64,000 bases of DNA from Pelagibius sp048268885 (GTDB taxonomy: Bacteria; Pseudomonadota; Alphaproteobacteria; Kiloniellales; Kiloniellaceae). Of the stretch, positions 16,916 to 25,183 are shown piece after piece. Each line of letters starts with the position of its first letter. Position 1 is the stretch's first letter. Both the position numbers and the translations under genes were made by a program. Location: the NCBI GenBank assembly GCA_048268885.1, contig JBLWUP010000022.1, forward strand, positions 24,348-88,347. The letters run 5' to 3'. The notes beneath the pieces were generated by a model. It saw nothing but the letters and a program-made list of their open reading frames with translations, was not told where the DNA came from and did not search any database.

Positions 16916-19564
16916 CTATTCGGCGGCCTGTGTTTTCTCGTCCCGCGGCTCAACCGCGAAGTCCGACTCAATCGACTTCAGCGTGAATTGTATGGAGGCA
17001 CCCTGGCCGGGTGCCGATTGAATCCAGATTCGCCCACCATGCGTTTCGACAATACGCTTGCAGATCGCGAGGCCGATCCCGGTTCCTTCATACTCCTCGC
17101 GCGTGTGCAACCGCTGAAAGACACCGAAGATCGTGTCCTGCTGCGCGGGATCAATACCGATACCGTTGTCGCGCACGGTGAAAAGCCAGTCGTCGTCCTC
17201 CAGGACGGCGGAGACCTCGACCCGGGGCGCCTCGTCGTCACAGAACTTCAGGGCATTGCCGATGAGGTTCTGGAACACCTGGACCAACTGTCCTTCATTG
17301 CCGAATACCTTCGGCAATTCGCCCACCCGGATATCGGCCTCTGATTCCTGCATCCTTTCCGAAAGGTTCAGCAAGGCAGTGGCGAGAACCTCCTCGGTAG
17401 AAACCTCGGAGAGCGGAACTTCGCGCGTCTGCAGGCGCGAGTAATCCAGGAGGTCGTTGATGAGCTGGCGCATGCGCCCGGCGCCGTCGAAGGCAATGTC
17501 CACGAACTCCGAGCCTTCATCGCCCAGCTGATCCCGATAGCGCTCCTTGAGCAGGCCGCAGAAGCTGGTGACCATGCGCAAGGGTTCTTGAAGGTCGTGC
17601 GAGGCAACAAAGGCGAACTGCTGCAGCTCCGCATTCGAGCGCTGCAATTCCTCCGTGCGCCTTTCCAGTTCCGCGGCGGCGCGCATGCGTTCGGTGATGT
17701 CCACAACGACACTGAGGACCATGGGCCCCTTCGGCCCGTTAATCGGATTGAGGGCGATCTCCACTGGGAACTCCGTGCCGTCGCGGCGACGGCCGCGAAG
17801 GTCGCGGCCCGTGCCCATCATCCGCTTGCTCGGCTGCCCCATGAAATCGCGGCGCAGACTCTCGTGCTTGCCGCGTATACGCCCGGGCATCAGCTCTTCG
17901 ACCTGCATGCCGACCAGCTCCTCAGCCGAGAACCCGAAGACCTCCACGGCTTCGCTGTTCGCCAAGACAACGCAGCCGTCATGGTCGGTCATGATCATGG
18001 CCGCCGGGCTGGCGTCGACCGCCAGGCGGAACATCTCGTCGGCACGCTTTTGCGCGGAGAAATCGCGATAGATCGCCGAGGCGCCGGTCACTTCCCCGCC
18101 GAGCGAGCGCACCGGCGAAACCGAAAGCGACACCTTCGCACGGGTCCCGTCCTTGGCCAGGCGGACGGTTTCGATCGGCCCCGTGGCGAGGCCCTTCAGG
18201 AAGTTCGCGCGAAGCTCGTGAAATTCGCCTAAGCGGTCCTCGGGCACGAGCATCTGCAGCGGCTGACCGACGGCTTCCTCCGCCCGGTAGCCGAATAGCT
18301 TCTCAGCCGCCTCGTTCCAGGCCGTGATGCGGCCGTCCAGCGAAATGGTGATAATGGCGTCGGTCGAGCTGTGGACGGCGGCGCTGAACAGGCGCTCACG
18401 CTCGATATGCTGGCGGAAGGCCGCGACCAGGATATTGACTTCCTTCGGCGCGTGGCGCGGCAGGCGAACCGGCTCGCCCCGGTCGAAGCGATCCACCGAG
18501 CGGGTCAGCTGCGCCAGCGGCCGAGCGATGGTGCGCGACAGGACGAACGCCAACAGCGCGGCGATGACGATCGCAACCAGTCCGGCTTCGGAAGCGGAGT
18601 ACAAGATGGCGTCCGCGGGGGCCAGGACCAGCTCGCTCGGTGCCATCAGAAGGACAGCTACACCGACGCCGTCGCTCAGGCGCTGGGCGGCCCCGCCGGC
18701 CACATACTCGACACCGTCTTTGTCGTCCACCCGCCGTGATAGCTCGATATCGCTATCCGTCGGCCGCAGCAGGTCCGCCAGAGCCGGGAAGTCGTCCTGA
18801 AGACGCGCCGTTTCGCCGAACTCGAAGGCGAATTCGCGGCTCCTGTCCGGATGGACGAGATAGTCGCCGTTCTGATCAAAGGCATAGACCTCGACCCCCG
18901 CCTCGACGGAAGTGCGCAGCCGCGCAAAGGCGGGACGCAAATCGATATTGACCACCAGGATACCGAGAGTGCGCTCCCCCGGCCCGAAAACCGGTGTCGC
19001 GACCCGCACCACCGGTACCGGCGGGGTCTCGATCTCGCCGCGCTCCCGGTTCAGGTCAATGGGTGCGACGTAGATCTCGCCCGGCTGCTGGGCGAGCGTT
19101 TTGGCGTAATAAGGTCTCTGGCCCTTGACCTGCAACTCCGCCTCGGGGACGACGCGCACCGTGCCGCTGGTGGTCGAACGATCGACTCGGACGATTTCGA
19201 GTCCGGAGTCATCCACGCCGATCAGGCGGATCTGAAGGTATTCCGGCTTGGCGGCGAGAACCGCGACGAAAAGCGCTTCCAAGCGGCGGCGCCACTCAGC
19301 TTGCGCCGAGCTGTCCCGGTTGCGTCTTGCGCGCATCAGTTCATCGATGGCCGGAGCAGCGGCATTGACCGCGACGTCCCCCATCGCTTCGCGCACCGTG
19401 CCGCCGAGACGATCCACCATCAGGTGGGCGTCCGCTTCCATGCGCGTCAATTGACTGGGATAGATGGATTGAATGAGGGTGTTGTAGGCGACCAGCCCGA
19501 TGACCACCGCGGCGCCCAGGACCAGCACCACCATTCCCAGCATCAGACGCGTGGAAAGCTTCAT
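16916..19564 (-). CDS. Membrane sensor histidine kinase: Cache-HAMP-PAS-PAS-HisKA-HATPase
   Basis: Kinase of 882 aa from the inner ATG at 19564 (MKLSTRLMLG; five more residues are possible at 19579). A first transmembrane helix (about 8-28) and a second at about 322-345 bracket a double-Cache-like periplasmic sensor of about 290 residues. A HAMP linker (SRTIARPLAQLTRSVDRF), two PAS domains, a phytochrome-type HisKA with the phosphohistidine in ASHDLQEPLRM (residue 656), and HATPase boxes NLIGNALKF, DNGIGID and GTGIGLAIC follow. No cognate receiver is fused. The KaiB gene follows after 87 bases. Signal unknown; Cache domains commonly bind small organic ligands. Confidence 0.92.
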   Translation of the reverse strand: MKLSTRLMLGMVVLVLGAAVVIGLVAYNTLIQSIYPSQLTRMEADAHLMVDRLGGTVREAMGDVAVNAAAPAIDELMRARRNRDSSAQAEWRRRLEALFVAVLAAKPEYLQIRLIGVDDSGLEIVRVDRSTTSGTVRVVPEAELQVKGQRPYYAKTLAQQPGEIYVAPIDLNRERGEIETPPVPVVRVATPVFGPGERTLGILVVNIDLRPAFARLRTSVEAGVEVYAFDQNGDYLVHPDRSREFAFEFGETARLQDDFPALADLLRPTDSDIELSRRVDDKDGVEYVAGGAAQRLSDGVGVAVLLMAPSELVLAPADAILYSASEAGLVAIVIAALLAFVLSRTIARPLAQLTRSVDRFDRGEPVRLPRHAPKEVNILVAAFRQHIERERLFSAAVHSSTDAIITISLDGRITAWNEAAEKLFGYRAEEAVGQPLQMLVPEDRLGEFHELRANFLKGLATGPIETVRLAKDGTRAKVSLSVSPVRSLGGEVTGASAIYRDFSAQKRADEMFRLAVDASPAAMIMTDHDGCVVLANSEAVEVFGFSAEELVGMQVEELMPGRIRGKHESLRRDFMGQPSKRMMGTGRDLRGRRRDGTEFPVEIALNPINGPKGPMVLSVVVDITERMRAAAELERRTEELQRSNAELQQFAFVASHDLQEPLRMVTSFCGLLKERYRDQLGDEGSEFVDIAFDGAGRMRQLINDLLDYSRLQTREVPLSEVSTEEVLATALLNLSERMQESEADIRVGELPKVFGNEGQLVQVFQNLIGNALKFCDDEAPRVEVSAVLEDDDWLFTVRDNGIGIDPAQQDTIFGVFQRLHTREEYEGTGIGLAICKRIVETHGGRIWIQSAPGQGASIQFTLKSIESDFAVEPRDEKTQAAE

Positions 19565-19956
19565 CCCCCGCTCCTCCACGCATCACCCCGAGGGCGCAAC
19601 CCCGTTTGGGGGTCAGACCCGGTTCTCGCAACGGCACAGCGGCGCATCGAATTCGCGTCAATCTCTCGCCGCATGTCGCCCCAATTGAGGAATCTTCAAG
19701 ATAGGAATATCAGCCACACGGCCCCCGATAACGGCTGAGACCCGAAGGGTTAAATAAGCGACATATTTATTCTTTAGATAATCATAACAATTAGTAAACT
19801 TGCGGTCGTGATCCTGTCAATCTCACTACCTCATTGGTATACTAGCGCGTAGGGATACCAGCGGGGTCGGTGTACCAGCAGAGGGGGTGGCCCCGCTGCC
19901 CCACCCGCCCGGCCGCTCACCCAGGCACCGATTGCCCAGGGGCACCGATTGCCCAG
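19565..19956. other. Intergenic region between kinase and LysR genes
   Basis: These 392 bases hold no gene. The AT-rich part (19750-19800) probably carries the promoter of the minus-strand kinase gene. At about 19835-19862 TGGTAT and ATACCA form a dyad with a wide centre, a possible operator. AGCGGGG/CCCCGCT nearby (about 19859-19897) can form a stem without a U-tract. A 16-bp direct repeat lies at the right edge. Confidence 0.4.
19924..19956. repeat. Tandem 16-bp repeat abutting the lysR stop codon
   Basis: GGCACCGATTGCCCAG occurs at 19924-19939 and again at 19941-19956 with one base between. Each unit contains a small GGCA/TGCC dyad. The second copy touches the TAG stop of the LysR gene, suggesting slippage duplication at its 3' end. 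Confidence 0.85.
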
Positions 19957-20913
19957 CTAGGCGTAGGTACGCGCGCTCAGTGGCTTGGCGTCGATGGCCT
20001 CGCGCAGGGCCGCCAGCAGGCCGGATTCGGCGCGGTTCAGGTGGGTCTGCGGGTTCCACACCAGATAGATGTCGCCCGCCGGCGGCTCCTCATAAGGCGG
20101 CAGCCGCCACAGCAGGCCGTCACGCAGGTCGCGGGCGACCACGTGGATCGGCAAGGGCCCGATGCCGAGCCCGGCGATGATCATGCGCCGGACCTCCTCC
20201 AGGTGGGAGGAATGGCCGACCACCAGGTCGTCGATGTCGTGCTGGGCGCGCAGCAGCGCCACGGGGCGCAGGGCGTCGGCCAGCTGGTCGGTCTTGAAGG
20301 ACACCGCGGCGTGGCCCTTCAGGTCCTTGAGGCTGAGTCCCCCGCGCCCGAAAAGCGCATGCGACGGGCCGCAGAAGAAGCCGAAGTGCTCGCGGTAGAT
20401 CATCTTGTAGTCGAGGCGCGGCGAGCGTTTGTGCACCAGGCAGAGGCCGAAGCTGGCCGACTTCTCCAGGACGGCGCGGGTCACCTCGGCGGAGGTGTCC
20501 ACCTCGATCTCGTAGGTCGCCTTGGGGTTCTCGGCATGGAAGGCGGCCAGCACCTCGTCGAACAGCGGCGAGATCACGTGGCTGGCCATGGCGATGCGCA
20601 CATGGCCGGTGATCTCGTCCTTCATCTCCCGGGTCAGCACCGCCACCCGGGCGACGTTGCCGTAGATCTCGACACACTCCTTGTACAGCACCTCGCCGGC
20701 CGGGGTGACCCGGAAGACCGCCGGACCGCGCTCGATCAGCCGCTTGCCGAGGCGGGTTTCCAGGCGTTTCAGCGCGTGGCTCACCGTCGGCTGGCGCAGG
20801 TAGAGCCGCTTGGCCGCGCCGGTGACGCTGCCTTCCTGGACCACCACCATGAAGGTGCGCAGCAGGTTCCAGTCGAGTTCGCGGGCCAGGCGTTCGCCGC
20901 TGTCCTGAAGCAT
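19957..20913 (-). CDS. LysR-family regulator of the polyamine-type importer locus
   Basis: Regulator of 318 aa. Residues about 13-72 form the LysR helix-turn-helix (LRTFMVVVQEGSVTGAAKRLYLRQPTVSHALKRLE), and about 100-305 form the two-lobed effector domain. It is transcribed away from the ABC importer operon that starts at 21059. A perfect 10-bp-arm palindrome lies between them (20933-20955), the classical layout for a LysR protein controlling a divergent catabolic operon. The inducer is unknown; a polyamine or its derivative is the inference from the gene content. Confidence 0.94.
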   Translation of the reverse strand: MLQDSGERLARELDWNLLRTFMVVVQEGSVTGAAKRLYLRQPTVSHALKRLETRLGKRLIERGPAVFRVTPAGEVLYKECVEIYGNVARVAVLTREMKDEITGHVRIAMASHVISPLFDEVLAAFHAENPKATYEIEVDTSAEVTRAVLEKSASFGLCLVHKRSPRLDYKMIYREHFGFFCGPSHALFGRGGLSLKDLKGHAAVSFKTDQLADALRPVALLRAQHDIDDLVVGHSSHLEEVRRMIIAGLGIGPLPIHVVARDLRDGLLWRLPPYEEPPAGDIYLVWNPQTHLNRAESGLLAALREAIDAKPLSARTYA

Positions 20914-20932
20914 GGTCGCCCCTCTCAGCCTC

Positions 20933-20955
20933 GGTCATAGATTACATCTATGACC
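20933..20955. promoter_or_regulatory. LysR operator between lysR and the ABC importer
   Basis: Arms GGTCATAGAT and ATCTATGACC are exact reverse complements around the 3-base centre TAC and contain a T-n11-A core. A further half-site ATCTAT follows at 20968-20973, in the position where LysR proteins have their activation site. It lies 20 bases from the lysR start and about 100 from the first importer gene. Confidence 0.75.
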
Positions 20956-21058
20956 AGCATAGCACTTATCTATTTGCACAATGAAGCCCCGAGGCAAAGA
21001 CTGATCTCCTCATACCGGCAGGCGATAAGCCGGATGGAACAGTGAGGATTAGGATTAC

Positions 21059-21934
21059 ATGGCAGCAGCGGACGTCGACGCGCCGGGGCCCCGCCCCTGG
21101 CTGCTCATGTCACCGGCCCTGAGCGCGGTGACCCTGCTGCTGGCGGTGCCGCTCTGCTTCATCCTGGTCTATTCCTTCTGGCTGCGCACGGCCGTGGGCG
21201 GCGAGCAGCCGGGCTTCTACCTCGACAACTGGATCGAGGTGCTGAGCGACCCCTTCTACCGCGACATCCTGATCCAGACCCTGCGCATCGCCGGGGTCTC
21301 GACCCTGCTCTGCATCCTGCTGGGCTACGTGCCGGCCTATTTCATCGCCCGCTCGACCACGCGCCACAAGGCGGCGCTGATCCTGCTGCTGATGCTGCCG
21401 TTCTGGATCAGCTACATCATCCGCACCATGTCCTGGATCAACATCCTGGGGGTGAGCGGCGCGCTGAACGTCTTCCTGCTGTGGACCGGCGTCATCTCGG
21501 AGCCGCTGCAGATCCTCTACAACGAGGGCACCGTGGTATTGGGGCTGGTGCACTTCCTGCTGCCCTTCATGATCCTCAACATCTACGTCAGCCTGGACGG
21601 CATCGACCCCAACCTGGCCGACGCCGCGCGCTCCCTCGGCGCCACCGGCTGGCAGACCTTCCGCGAGGTGACCCTGCCGCTGTCTGTGCCCGGCCTGGCC
21701 GCCGGCAGCCTGCTCTGCTTCGTGCTGGGGGCCGGCACCTACATCACGCCGATGATCCTGGGCGGGCCGCGCAACGCCATGTTCGCCAACCTGGTCTTCG
21801 AGGCCATCATCACCCAGCTCGACTGGCCGCTGGGCTCCGCCCTCTCGCTGGCGCTGCTGGCGGTGCTCGGCGCCGTGGTGGTGCTCTACACCCGCTATGC
21901 CGGCATCGGCCAGTTGGCCAAGAGCTTTCGATGA
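21059..21934 (+). CDS. potB: ABC importer permease, spermidine/putrescine type (PotB)
   Basis: Inner-membrane permease of 291 aa with about six helices. The ATPase-contact EAA loop near residues 182-205 reads DAARSLGATGWQTFREVTLPLSVPG. The order permease-permease-binding protein-ATPase and the sequence type match importers of polyamines and related cations. The start ATG at 21059 follows a GAGGATTAGGA stretch. Its stop overlaps the start of the second permease (ATGA). The exact substrate cannot be read, but the downstream acetylpolyamine amidohydrolase supports a polyamine. Confidence 0.9.
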   Translation: MAAADVDAPGPRPWLLMSPALSAVTLLLAVPLCFILVYSFWLRTAVGGEQPGFYLDNWIEVLSDPFYRDILIQTLRIAGVSTLLCILLGYVPAYFIARSTTRHKAALILLLMLPFWISYIIRTMSWINILGVSGALNVFLLWTGVISEPLQILYNEGTVVLGLVHFLLPFMILNIYVSLDGIDPNLADAARSLGATGWQTFREVTLPLSVPGLAAGSLLCFVLGAGTYITPMILGGPRNAMFANLVFEAIITQLDWPLGSALSLALLAVLGAVVVLYTRYAGIGQLAKSFR

Positions 21935-22737
21935 CGGGAAACCTCAACATCCTGAGCAGCTGGAGCCTGATCCGGGCCTTCACCGTCCTGGTCTACGTCT
22001 TCATGTTCCTGCCGGTGGCCGTGGTGGTGCTGCTGGCCTTCAACGCCAACCAGTTCGGCAGCTTCCCCATGGAGGGCGTCAGCTTCCGCTGGTTCGTCGA
22101 GCTGTGGAACAACGACGCCATCGTGCGCGCCTTCAAGACCTCGATGCTGCTCGGCGCCCTGACGGCCGTGGTCTCCACGACCCTGGGCGTGCTCGCCAGC
22201 CTGGCGCTGGTGCGCTACGACTTCCGCGGCAAGAGCCTGATCACCACCGCGCTGATCGCGCCGATCCTGGTGCCGGAGGTGGTGCTGGCCGTGGCGCTGC
22301 TGCTGTTCCTGCGCTGGCTGGAGATGCCCAAGAGCTTTCCGCTGCTGCTGCTCGGCCACGTCATCTTCACCCTGCCCTTCGTGGTGCTGATCGTGCAGGC
22401 GCGCCTCGTCGCCGTGCGCCGCGAGTTCGAGGAAGCCTCCATGAGCCTGGGCGCCAACGGCTTTCACACCTTCCGCGAAGTGACCCTGCCGCTGATCATG
22501 CCGGCGGTCTTCGCCGGCGTCATCTTCGCCTTCACGATTTCCTTCGACGACGTCACCGGCACCCTGTTCTGGAAGCCGGGCGGCGTCGAGACGGTCCCCA
22601 CGCAGATCTTCGCCATGCTGCGCAACTCGATCAGCCCGGAAATCAACGCGCTGGGCGCGGTCATGGTGGTGATCACCGTCGCGGTGCCGCTGCTGGGCGT
22701 GGCCATCGCCCGGCGCATGGCCGCCGCCCTTCGATAA
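21931..22737 (+). CDS. potC: ABC importer permease, spermidine/putrescine type (PotC)
   Basis: Second permease of the importer, 268 aa, six helices, with the EAA loop EEASMSLGANGFHTFREVTLPLIMP. It ends with a helix at VITVAVPLLGVAIARRM. The reading frame is open far upstream inside the previous gene, but ATG at 21931 overlapping the preceding TGA is the natural, translationally coupled start. It is expected to form a heterodimeric channel with the preceding permease and to bind the ATPase encoded at 24028. Confidence 0.9.
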   Translation: MTGNLNILSSWSLIRAFTVLVYVFMFLPVAVVVLLAFNANQFGSFPMEGVSFRWFVELWNNDAIVRAFKTSMLLGALTAVVSTTLGVLASLALVRYDFRGKSLITTALIAPILVPEVVLAVALLLFLRWLEMPKSFPLLLLGHVIFTLPFVVLIVQARLVAVRREFEEASMSLGANGFHTFREVTLPLIMPAVFAGVIFAFTISFDDVTGTLFWKPGGVETVPTQIFAMLRNSISPEINALGAVMVVITVAVPLLGVAIARRMAAALR

Positions 22738-22801
22738 AAACAAAGAACCAATGAACACGAACCGCAAATCCGCAAACATCAGACAGGGAAAGGTACGGGA
22801 G

Positions 22802-23956
22802 ATGGATAACACCACTCGCTATCAACGACTTCTCGAGCGCTATCGCAACGGCGACCTGGATCGCCGCAGCTTCTTGACGCTGCTGGGCGCCGCCAGCCTG
22901 ACGGCCGGCCTGACCGGCGCGCCGCTGAAGGGCCTGCAGCGCCAGGCGCTGGCCGCCACGCCGGACAGCGTGCGCTTCGACGGCTGGGGCGGCGTGGTCT
23001 CGGAGGCTTTCCGCAAGCACGCCTTCGATCCCTACACCGAAAAGACCGGCATCACGGTCATCGACGGCACCTTCGCCAGCGGCGACGAGTACCTGAACCG
23101 GGTGAAGGCCGGCCAGGAAGGCGAATACAACATCTTTCACGCCTCGGGCGTCTTCGACTACGCCCGCTATGTGAACCTGGGCTACGACGTGGTCCTCAAC
23201 GAGGCCAACATCCCGAACCTGAAGTACGTGATGACGGCCCTCATGGATCCCTTCCGCAAGGTCACCGGCGGCAAGCTCTCCGCCGCGCCTTACGACTACG
23301 GCACGACGGGACTGGCCTACAACACCGAGAAGATCTCCAAGCAGGAGATGGAGGACAAGGGCGCCAAGATCCTGGTCGACCCCAAGTACAAGGGCAAGAT
23401 CGGCGGCTGGGGCGACTGGCGCACCCGCATCTGGTACGGCGCCCTGGCGACCGACCAGAACCCCAACAACATCCAGGACATGGACGCCGTGTGGGACGCC
23501 ATCCGCGCGCACCGCGACCTGGCGCTGAAATACTGGGGTTCCGGCGCCGAGCTGATGAGCCTGCTGGCCGAGGGCGAGATCTACGTCACCGAGGGCTGGT
23601 CCGGGCGCATCGCGGCGCTGCAGCAGCAGGGCCACCCCATCGCCTACTACGACGCCCCCAACAGCTACGCCTGGCAGGAATGCCTCATGGTGCTGAAGGG
23701 CAGCCCGCTGGAAGCCTGTGAAGAGCTGCTGAACTTCATGCTGGAACCGGCGGTGTCCATCGCGGTGGCCGAGGGCCAGAACTACCCGCCCGCGCTCGAC
23801 CCCACCAAGGTCGACCTGGGCGCGAAGATCCCGACCCTGCCGGCCTTCGACCCCAGCGGCAAGCTGGCCAACCTGACCTTCGCGGACCCGGCCTACTGGA
23901 ACGGCCACGAAGCGGAGTGGTCGAAGAAGTTCGGCCGCGTGCAGAAAGGCTACTGA
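22802..23956 (+). CDS. potD: Periplasmic polyamine-type binding protein (PotD family), Tat exported
   Basis: Extracellular solute-binding protein of 384 aa. The N-terminus carries a twin-arginine signal (DRRSFLTLLGAASL) ending near RQALAATPD. ATG at 22802 is chosen (AAGG 8 bases upstream) over an open-frame ATG at 22751. The mature part follows the PotD/PotF layout (RFDGWGGVVSEAFRKHAFDPYTEKTGI; PYDYGTTGLAYNTEKIS). It captures the substrate for the two permeases encoded upstream. A very strong hairpin lies directly after the stop (23964-23995). Confidence 0.9.
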   Translation: MDNTTRYQRLLERYRNGDLDRRSFLTLLGAASLTAGLTGAPLKGLQRQALAATPDSVRFDGWGGVVSEAFRKHAFDPYTEKTGITVIDGTFASGDEYLNRVKAGQEGEYNIFHASGVFDYARYVNLGYDVVLNEANIPNLKYVMTALMDPFRKVTGGKLSAAPYDYGTTGLAYNTEKISKQEMEDKGAKILVDPKYKGKIGGWGDWRTRIWYGALATDQNPNNIQDMDAVWDAIRAHRDLALKYWGSGAELMSLLAEGEIYVTEGWSGRIAALQQQGHPIAYYDAPNSYAWQECLMVLKGSPLEACEELLNFMLEPAVSIAVAEGQNYPPALDPTKVDLGAKIPTLPAFDPSGKLANLTFADPAYWNGHEAEWSKKFGRVQKGY

Positions 23957-23963
23957 TCGGGCC

Positions 23964-23995
23964 GCGGCGGGCCGGCTCCTCCCCCGGCCCGCCGC
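23964..23995 (+). terminator. Intercistronic hairpin between binding-protein and ATPase genes
   Basis: A perfect 12-bp stem (GCGGCGGGCCGG with CCGGCCCGCCGC) with loop CTCCTCCC, starting 8 bases after the binding-protein stop, followed by ACCTTTTCG. The U-tract is short, so it may act as a partial terminator or an mRNA-stabilising end, raising binding-protein level over the ATPase. Confidence 0.6.
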
Positions 23996-24027
23996 ACCTT
24001 TTCGTGCAAGAACCGGAGTAACCCCTG

Positions 24028-25134
24028 ATGAGCGATCGCGAGCCGGTCGTCGCGCTGCGCGACGTGGTCAAGCGCTACGGCAACTTCACGGCGGTCGAGC
24101 CGATGGACCTGGACGTCGAAGCCGGCGCCTTCGTGACCCTGCTCGGCCCCTCGGGCTGCGGCAAGACCACGACCCTGCGCATGGTCGCGGGCCTGGCGGC
24201 GCCCACGGAAGGCGACATCCTCATCAAGGGCAAGCGGGTCAACGAGGTGCCGATCCACAAGCGCAACCTGGGCATCGTGTTCCAGAACTACGCGCTCTTC
24301 CCGCACAAGACCATTTTCGACAACGTCGCCTTCGGGCTGAAGTACCGCAATGTCGCCAAGGCGGATATCGCCCAGCGGGTCGCCCGCGCCCTGGACCTCG
24401 TCCAGCTGCCGCAGATGGCTGACCGCTTCCCCAACCAGCTCTCCGGCGGCCAGCAGCAGCGCATCGCGCTGGCCCGCGCCATCGTCGTCGAGCCGGACGT
24501 GCTGCTGCTCGACGAGCCGCTCTCGGCGCTGGACGCCAACCTGCGCGAGGACATGCGCATCGAGCTGAAGAAAATTCAGCACCAGCTCGGCATCACCACC
24601 ATCTTCGTGACCCACGACCAGTCGGAAGCCCTGGCGATGTCCGACAAGATCATCGTCATGAACAAGGGCCGTATCGAGCAGGAGGGATCGCCGGAAGACG
24701 TCTATACCCGCCCGCGCTCGGAGTTCGTCGCGCGCTTCCTCGGCAACTCCAACCTGCTGGACGGCCGCGTCGCCACGGGCGCCAGTGATGGTCAGGGCGG
24801 CGGCAGGGTCTGCGTCGAGGTCGACGGGCTGGGGCCGGTCGCCGCCGATATCGACGGAGGCGCCGCGCCGCAGCCCGGTGAGACCGTGCGCCTGGTGGTG
24901 CGCGCCGAGAAGCTGTTCCTCTCCGAGGAGCCGGCGGGCGGCCCCGACGCCACCCAGATGACCGGGCGCGTCGATACCGTCGACTACCAGGGACAGGCGG
25001 CCCGATACTTCGTGACCGTCGGCGCCCACAGCCTGCAAGTGATCAACCCGATCGACAGCCACCCCTTCGCCGAAGGCGCCGAGGTCCGCGTGCATGTCCG
25101 CCCGCGCGACATCGTGCTGCTGCGGCCCGAATAG
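24028..25134 (+). CDS. potA: ABC importer ATP-binding protein, PotA type
   Basis: ATPase of 368 aa. Walker A GPSGCGKTT, Q-loop IVFQNYALFPH, signature LSGGQQQRIALARAI, Walker B VLLLDEPLSALD and the switch histidine in FVTHDQSEAL are all intact. Residues about 245-368 form the TOBE regulatory domain typical of PotA/MalK. It energises the two permeases encoded at 21059 and 21931. It is separated from the binding-protein gene by a strong hairpin and followed by the catabolic genes on the same strand. Confidence 0.93.
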   Translation: MSDREPVVALRDVVKRYGNFTAVEPMDLDVEAGAFVTLLGPSGCGKTTTLRMVAGLAAPTEGDILIKGKRVNEVPIHKRNLGIVFQNYALFPHKTIFDNVAFGLKYRNVAKADIAQRVARALDLVQLPQMADRFPNQLSGGQQQRIALARAIVVEPDVLLLDEPLSALDANLREDMRIELKKIQHQLGITTIFVTHDQSEALAMSDKIIVMNKGRIEQEGSPEDVYTRPRSEFVARFLGNSNLLDGRVATGASDGQGGGRVCVEVDGLGPVAADIDGGAAPQPGETVRLVVRAEKLFLSEEPAGGPDATQMTGRVDTVDYQGQAARYFVTVGAHSLQVINPIDSHPFAEGAEVRVHVRPRDIVLLRPE

Positions 25135-25183
25135 CATGACGTTCGAGAGAACGACCGGACAACCCTAGGAAACGAGCACCTGA

